NCBI RefSeq assembly: GCF_000585335.1
Contig: NZ_KK073872.1
Coordinates: forward strand, 2,905,283 to 2,969,282
From: Cloacibacillus evryensis DSM 19522
Lineage (GTDB): Bacteria > Synergistota > Synergistia > Synergistales > Synergistaceae
Direction: 5' to 3'
DNA: 64,000 nucleotides
A program made the translations under genes and the position numbers. This document shows, in pieces, positions 59,237-64,000 of the stretch; the stretch's first letter is position 1, and each line of letters starts with the position of its first letter. The notes beneath the pieces are model-generated. The model had not been told where the DNA came from. It saw nothing but the letters and a program-made list of their open reading frames with translations, and did not search any database.

Positions 59237-59554
59237 AAGATATTACACTCCCTGAAATCAGAATATTATCCAACTATACGCAACACGGCCCTGCGGGCCG
59301 CCGATGCGGAACTGTGGGAAAACATAATGGGAATATTACAGGATAAAGCAGGGCCTATATCTGAAAGAGAGAAGGCTTTGTGATATCCATGCAATAATGC
59401 ACCACGTGCACCGCGCATAACGCGCCGCCTCAAAGCACAGTCATCAACATGGACTCACCCGCCTCTCATAAAAGTCGCAAACCGACAGAAATAATAACTT
59501 TATTTTAACGCGTTGTCCATCGCCGTACTTTATGCCGCTGCATAATTTTGTTTT

Positions 59555-59573
59555 ATCCGGCAATATGCCGGAT
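59555..59573 (+). other. Hairpin in the 59237-59645 gap
   Basis: ATCCGGC (59555-59561) and GCCGGAT (59567-59573) pair around AATAT. The surrounding gap is AT-rich and holds the promoters of the two divergent genes; I see no gene or known RNA in it. Confidence 0.45.
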
Positions 59574-59645
59574 ATACGTTTTAAAATCCGCTTAACGTGA
59601 TAGAATTATTTTGTCTCTCGCGGAATCGGAGAGAACGGATGGATA

Positions 59646-62600
59646 GTGCGTACAGGCAGATATTTGAACGAGCGTCATAAGGTGGTATTTGATTTGGATA
59701 GAGATACAGAGAACAAAAGATCGGCGGCAAGGAAGTGGATGATCGGCGTGGCAATCTTCCTCGCCATGATCGCGGCGGGGGGTTTGGCCCTGTCGCAGAT
59801 GAATTTCCTTGGCGAATTCGTGCAGGCTAAGGTCAAGGAGGCCGCGGAGAAGCAGCTGAACCTTGACGTTTCGATGTCTCCGCTCCAGGGAAACCCCGTT
59901 ACCGGTTTCACCGCCTCCAACGTCGAGATTTCCCGCTCCGGCGACAGGCTGCTTTACATCAGGAATATCGGCGTGGACATCTCGCTGCCGAGCGTGCTCT
60001 CCGGCAGCCCGCGCGTCTCGCTTATCGGCCTGGACGGCGTGGACACCTCGCTCAAGGCGCTGCGGGATCTGATGCCCAAATCTGAAAAAAAATCCGACGA
60101 ACCGGTCGATATCCCCATCGACGCCGTCATGATCAGCGACAGCACGCTGAGGACGGAGTGGGGCACGGTCAGTTTCAAGCCAAGCCACATCTATATCAAA
60201 AATTCAATGAACTATGACTTCGACGTCACCGGCGCCGTCGAAAGCAAAGACTTTTCCGTCAAGGGCTCGATCGGAAAATCCGCCGGCGTGTGGCGCGCGG
60301 ATAAGTTCTCCGTCGGCCTGGAAGAGGGCAGCCTATCCCTCTCCGGCGCGCTCTACCCCTCTATGGATATGCAGATATCCCTGCGGACGCTGAACCTCAC
60401 AACGGTGGCGGACCTTGTCCCGGCGTTTGAAAAATACGGCGTGCGCGGGGTGCTCTCCGGCAGCGCGAAGATTTCCGGCAGCGGCAGGGATATCGTCACC
60501 GAGGGCAGCGGCAGCCTCCATAACGCCGTCTTCCGCGGCATCCCGTTCGAGGAGGTGCAGACGAAGTGGAACTGCCGCCCCGGCGAGATCAGCGTCCAGG
60601 TAGGACAGGGAAAGGTATTCGGCTCGACCCTCTCCGGCAATTTCAGCCTGAACACGGCCTCGGCGGACAGCTATCTTACACTCAGCCTCGACGTTAAAAA
60701 CCTGAAATTCGCCGACTGGACGGAGCAGTTTGAAAAAGAGACAAACGGCAGGGCGCTCTTCCTCAAGGGAGGCATCTCCTCTCTGAACGCGGACGTCAAA
60801 GGACCGCTCAACGCCCTCGCCGGGCGCATCGATATGGCGCCGTCAAACCTGAGCTACAAGGAGATATCCCTCGAAGGGCTTCAGGGCGGCGTCGTCTTCA
60901 ACGGACAGCCAGCCGGAGAGCTGAATATGACCGCGGCCTCCGGAGGCAGGAAACTCGCTCTCAAGGGCAGGCTCAGCTTCGGGGAAAAGGTGCCGACTGA
61001 CCTCACCTTCTCGACAGAGGGGCTGCCGGTCGAAAATATATTGAAGAGCCTGCCTCAGACGGAAAAGATAAAGGCTGCCGGCAGCGTGTCGCTGAAGGGA
61101 AGCTGCAAGGGCCCCGCCGGCCGCTGGGTGATCGGCGTGGAGGCGTCTTCGCCGCAGATCGCCGCCGAAAAGATAGGGAATGTCTCCGATATAAGCCTCT
61201 CGGCCGTATACGGCATGGGAGACAAAAAGGTCTCACTGCTCAAATCATCGGCGGAGTGGAACGGCGCGCGGCTCACGGCAAAAGGCGCGGCCTCCTTCGC
61301 CGCCTCGGCCGACAAACAGCTCGACTTCAGCGGTACCTTCCGCAGCGTGGACGCCAAACGCCTTTATACGCTGCTGCCGGTCCTGAAGACGCTGGAGGTC
61401 GAGGGCGTCGCGTCGGGAGGCTGGAACCTTGCCGGTCCCGCGAAGTCACCCGTCGTCAGGGCCGACGTCAATACCGGGGCCGCGCGTTTCCGCGACCTGC
61501 CCCTGGCTAAGCTCAATATGGGTATCGAATACTCGGGGAATATGCTGCGCATGGACCCGATCAACGTACAGGCCGGCGGCGGAAGCGGCGCGCTGGCCTG
61601 CAATGTGGCCCTTCCCGCAAAACAGGCCGACGGCACGCGGAACGCCGCTTCGTGGAAGTTGAGCGGAAAGGTCTCCCGCGTCGACTTTTCGATAATCAAC
61701 GGGCTGCTTAAAGCAGGCGAAGATATCGGCGGCGAGGTCTCAGGATCGGTTACCGCCGGTTCGGCGGCGGGAGGCGGCCTCGATTGGGGCTTCAGCTTCA
61801 CGGGAGACAACGTACACTGGCGCAGCTTCAAGGTTCAAAAATTAAACGGGGCGATCGAAGGGACTCCGCGGGAGATCCTGATCAAAAAGGCGGACGGCAT
61901 ATTCCTCAACGGACAGACGACCGGCAAAGGCAGGATAGAGATGCCCAAAGCGGGAGAACCCTTCGCGAGTGCGAAACTGGAGATCGACGCCTCGGTCAAA
62001 AAGCTGAACATCTATGAACTGCTGCGCAGACACCTGCCGGCGGTACGCTCCGTACAGGGGCTGATAGAAACGGAGGTAAAGGTATCCGGTACGGTGGGCG
62101 ACCCGAAATTTGACGGCTCCGGGCGCATCGCCCCGCTCCGTTACCGCGGCTTCATGCTGCCGATGATGGATGTCAAATACCACGGCTCGCTGAAAGACGT
62201 CGTCATCAGCGAGGCTTACGCGTTGCTGCGCGACGGGACATTCAAGGCCTACGGCCATTTCTACGAAAACGGGGACGACTGGCACGGCAAGTTCAACATC
62301 AAAGGGGAAAAGATAGACATGCGCCAGTTCGGCGCTTATCTGCCCGAGACTTTCCGCTCGCGTTTCGGCGGCACGGCCGATTTCTCGATGAACGGCGAAG
62401 GCAAACTCTCCGAGCTTACCGGCACCGGTATCTTCTCCGCGCCCAATATGAGGATCATGGGAATACGCTTCGAAAATGTTAAAGCGCCTTTCTTCGTCTC
62501 AAAGAACTTCATGATGATAGAAGATCTCAACGCCGCAACGAACGGGGGAACGCTGACGGGAGGCGTCGGCTTCGACCTCAAGAAAAGCGAATGGGGCGGC

Positions 62601-63422
62601 AACCTCACGGTAATGAGCGCGGACGTGCAGACGCTTGTCAAACAGGCCGCTCCCAAAATAAAAGGGACGATATCGGGCCGCGGCGACCTCAAGATACGCG
62701 GCGGCGGAGAGACGGGGCGCGCCTCGACGATCAAGGCCGGCGGCGCGATCTATCTCCATAACGGAGAGCTGACAAGTTTCGACGTCATCGAAACGGCGAA
62801 AAAATTCACCGGCGGCAAGCCGCTGCGCTTCAGTTCGGTACAGGCGACCTTCACCTACGACGGCGGAGATCTCAACATCCTCCCCGGGAGCCAGGCGACC
62901 GCGCCCAAGAACGACCCGCTCTACCGCTACGTGATGCTGGACGGCTATATCAGCCGCAAAGAGGACGTCCGCCTCTTCGCGATGGGAAAGGTCAATATCC
63001 GCGCGCTGAACTCGCTGATCGGAGCCTTCCAGGGACTGGTATCGGCCGGCGTCGACCTGGCCTCGGGACAGCTTGACAAGGGCGAGGTGATCCAGAACGT
63101 GCTCGGCGGCGTTCTCTCGGGATTCGCGAAGAATGAGTTCCGTTTTGTGACGATGAATATCGGCGGGACGATAAAGGACCCCAATTTTTATAACGTAAAG
63201 GTGCAGCAGGCCGTGCGCCAGAAATCCGCGAAGGATTCGATACCGACGAGCAACAGCGATCCGGACGAAAAAAGCCTCACGCAGGAGGGCAATACGACCT
63301 TCCGGTTCAAGTTTGAGATACCGGTCGGCCCCGGCAACGGCGGCTCTCAGGGCGACGCCAAGGGACAGGTCTTCGAGCAGACGCTTGAAAACCTTCTCAA
63401 AAACGTCGACTTCGGTATATGA
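59646..63422 (+). CDS. Large AsmA-like inner-membrane/periplasmic protein
   Basis: A 1258-residue protein with one N-terminal anchor helix (about 32-48; MIGVAIFLAMIAAGGLALSQ) and a long beta-rich periplasmic body of repeats, in the AsmA/TamB/YhdP manner that bridges envelope membranes for lipid or protein transport. ARKWM and LLKNVDFGI mark the ends. The C-terminal AsmA-type region includes VIQNVLGGVLSGFAKNEF and NIGGTIKDPNFYNVKV. Start is uncertain: GTG 59646, or a TTG at 59694 with AAGGTGG 8 bases upstream. It overlaps cobU by 4 bases. Confidence 0.82.
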   Translation: MRTGRYLNERHKVVFDLDRDTENKRSAARKWMIGVAIFLAMIAAGGLALSQMNFLGEFVQAKVKEAAEKQLNLDVSMSPLQGNPVTGFTASNVEISRSGDRLLYIRNIGVDISLPSVLSGSPRVSLIGLDGVDTSLKALRDLMPKSEKKSDEPVDIPIDAVMISDSTLRTEWGTVSFKPSHIYIKNSMNYDFDVTGAVESKDFSVKGSIGKSAGVWRADKFSVGLEEGSLSLSGALYPSMDMQISLRTLNLTTVADLVPAFEKYGVRGVLSGSAKISGSGRDIVTEGSGSLHNAVFRGIPFEEVQTKWNCRPGEISVQVGQGKVFGSTLSGNFSLNTASADSYLTLSLDVKNLKFADWTEQFEKETNGRALFLKGGISSLNADVKGPLNALAGRIDMAPSNLSYKEISLEGLQGGVVFNGQPAGELNMTAASGGRKLALKGRLSFGEKVPTDLTFSTEGLPVENILKSLPQTEKIKAAGSVSLKGSCKGPAGRWVIGVEASSPQIAAEKIGNVSDISLSAVYGMGDKKVSLLKSSAEWNGARLTAKGAASFAASADKQLDFSGTFRSVDAKRLYTLLPVLKTLEVEGVASGGWNLAGPAKSPVVRADVNTGAARFRDLPLAKLNMGIEYSGNMLRMDPINVQAGGGSGALACNVALPAKQADGTRNAASWKLSGKVSRVDFSIINGLLKAGEDIGGEVSGSVTAGSAAGGGLDWGFSFTGDNVHWRSFKVQKLNGAIEGTPREILIKKADGIFLNGQTTGKGRIEMPKAGEPFASAKLEIDASVKKLNIYELLRRHLPAVRSVQGLIETEVKVSGTVGDPKFDGSGRIAPLRYRGFMLPMMDVKYHGSLKDVVISEAYALLRDGTFKAYGHFYENGDDWHGKFNIKGEKIDMRQFGAYLPETFRSRFGGTADFSMNGEGKLSELTGTGIFSAPNMRIMGIRFENVKAPFFVSKNFMMIEDLNAATNGGTLTGGVGFDLKKSEWGGNLTVMSADVQTLVKQAAPKIKGTISGRGDLKIRGGGETGRASTIKAGGAIYLHNGELTSFDVIETAKKFTGGKPLRFSSVQATFTYDGGDLNILPGSQATAPKNDPLYRYVMLDGYISRKEDVRLFAMGKVNIRALNSLIGAFQGLVSAGVDLASGQLDKGEVIQNVLGGVLSGFAKNEFRFVTMNIGGTIKDPNFYNVKVQQAVRQKSAKDSIPTSNSDPDEKSLTQEGNTTFRFKFEIPVGPGNGGSQGDAKGQVFEQTLENLLKNVDFGI

Positions 63423-63988
63423 CGATGGGAGAGATAACGCTCGTCCTCGGCGGCGCGAGAAGCGGCAAGAGCACATTCGCCGAAGAACTCGCGCTGAGCC
63501 GGAAAGAGCATGTAACATACCTCGCGACCGCGGACTGCCGGGACGGGGAGATGAAAAAACGCATAGAGATACACAAGAGCCGCAGGCCCTCCTCATGGAG
63601 CACCTGGGAGGGCGGTCCGCGCGAACTGCCGCGCGCCGTCGCCGCGGCCTCCGGCCTGTTGCTGCTGGATTGCCTGACGATGTGGCTGACACGCCTCTTT
63701 CTGGCCTATCCCGAATCCGAGGGCGACGACGAATCGGCCTGGTTTAAATGCGAGGGTGAAATAGCCGCTCTCGCGAGAGGGCTTTGCGAAAGCGTCAGAG
63801 AGGATTCGTCGCTTATAATAGTGAGCAACGAGGTCGGCTTCGGGCTTGTGCCCCCATACCTGATGGGGCGCCGTTTCCGCGATATGCAGGGACGCATGAA
63901 CCAGCTCTGCGCCGGGTACGCGAGCAATGTCGCGCTCGTGGTCGCGGGCTGCCCGCTCTGGATAAAGGGAGGCCATGACCGGCCTTAG
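63419..63988 (+). CDS. cobU: Adenosylcobinamide kinase / guanylyltransferase
   Basis: A 189-residue enzyme that phosphorylates adenosylcobinamide and adds GMP, in the salvage/late stage of cobalamin synthesis. TLVLGGARSGKSTFAEELAL is the P-loop, and VSNEVGFGLVPPYLMGRRFR followed by DMQGRMNQLCAGYA are the family signatures; the guanylylated His is at EIHKSRRPSSW. It overlaps the upstream AsmA-like gene (ATGA) and runs into cobS by 14 bases. CbiR-like activity upstream would feed it. Confidence 0.93.
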   Translation: MTMGEITLVLGGARSGKSTFAEELALSRKEHVTYLATADCRDGEMKKRIEIHKSRRPSSWSTWEGGPRELPRAVAAASGLLLLDCLTMWLTRLFLAYPESEGDDESAWFKCEGEIAALARGLCESVREDSSLIIVSNEVGFGLVPPYLMGRRFRDMQGRMNQLCAGYASNVALVVAGCPLWIKGGHDRP

Positions 63989-64000
63989 AGCTTTATTGCG
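63975..64000 (+). CDS. cobS: Start of adenosylcobinamide-GDP ribazoletransferase (cut by window edge)
   Basis: ATG at 63975 with AAAGGGAGG about 4 bases upstream opens MTGLRALL, like the hydrophobic start of CobS. Only eight codons are visible, so the call rests on the cobU-cobS order and this short match. Confidence 0.55.

Noticed and set aside
62499-63692. A 397-codon minus-strand frame over the AsmA-like and cobU genes
   Set aside because: It crosses two well supported plus-strand genes and has shadow composition.

Overview
The window reads as the chromosome of an anaerobic, amino-acid- and organic-acid-fermenting Gram-negative bacterium, most likely a Synergistota member of the Cloacibacillus/Synergistes type. 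This is inferred from gene content only. It combines an outer-membrane economy (TonB/ExbBD, TolC-type porin, RND pump, AsmA-like protein) with anaerobic peptide-fermentation enzymes (phosphate butyryltransferase/butyrate kinase, indolepyruvate:ferredoxin oxidoreductase with an aryl-CoA ligase, a Na+-coupled NSS amino-acid transporter) and a B12-dependent class II ribonucleotide reductase. DNA is GC-rich, GTG and TTG starts are common, and genes sit in tight operons with ATGA-type overlaps.

Layout. 1-4.3 kb: ptb-buk (minus) diverging from two MATE exporters. 4.35-4.87 kb: RelB/DinJ antitoxin with a frameshifted YoeB toxin. 5.1-9.1 kb: iorA-iorB-paaK-like ligase behind a strong promoter and an attenuator-like hairpin. 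9.1-14.8 kb: RND pump, TolC-like factor and membrane fusion protein behind a MerR-type promoter. 15.0-20.4 kb: cobalamin riboswitch, then BtuF-BtuD-BtuC-like transporter, a CbiR-like protein and ExbB-ExbD-TonB. 20.4-23.8 kb (minus): tungstate transporter tupABC behind two successive Moco/Tuco-like aptamers. 23.9-25.6 kb: a phosphoesterase-like gene and an unknown gene. 26-30.7 kb: NSS transporter with MetS-like small subunit, then TrkA-TrkH. 30.7-34.5 kb: nrdJ under NrdR and DnaA boxes, then a small family A DNA polymerase. 34.5-41.3 kb: regulators, a GGDEF protein, a Nif11-like protein, RlmN with a long basic tail and a phosphodiester glycosidase. 41.5-45.3 kb: zinc operon (Fur/Zur, small His/Cys membrane protein, ZnuA-C-B, periplasmic Cys-Cys protein). 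45.3 kb: tRNA-Ala. 45.7-52.6 kb (minus): an island-like magnesium locus with two MgtA-type P-type ATPases, two small membrane proteins, a receiver-less winged-helix regulator and two candidate leader peptides. 52.7-59.2 kb: a broken ferredoxin-like gene, membrane protein, aldo/keto reductase, macrodomain protein, AlkA-like glycosylase and a NitT/TauT-type ABC transporter. 59.6-64 kb: AsmA-like protein, cobU and the first bases of cobS.

Three metal or cofactor themes link the window. B12: uptake and energisation under a riboswitch, cobamide remodelling and salvage (CbiR-like, CobU, CobS), and use by NrdJ. Tungsten/molybdenum: tupABC under two RNA elements. Magnesium and zinc: dedicated operons, each carrying small proteins I cannot name. 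The most novel-looking items are a 14-codon MDPD leader peptide before mgtA, the doubled Moco/Tuco-like leader, and the Zn-operon small proteins.
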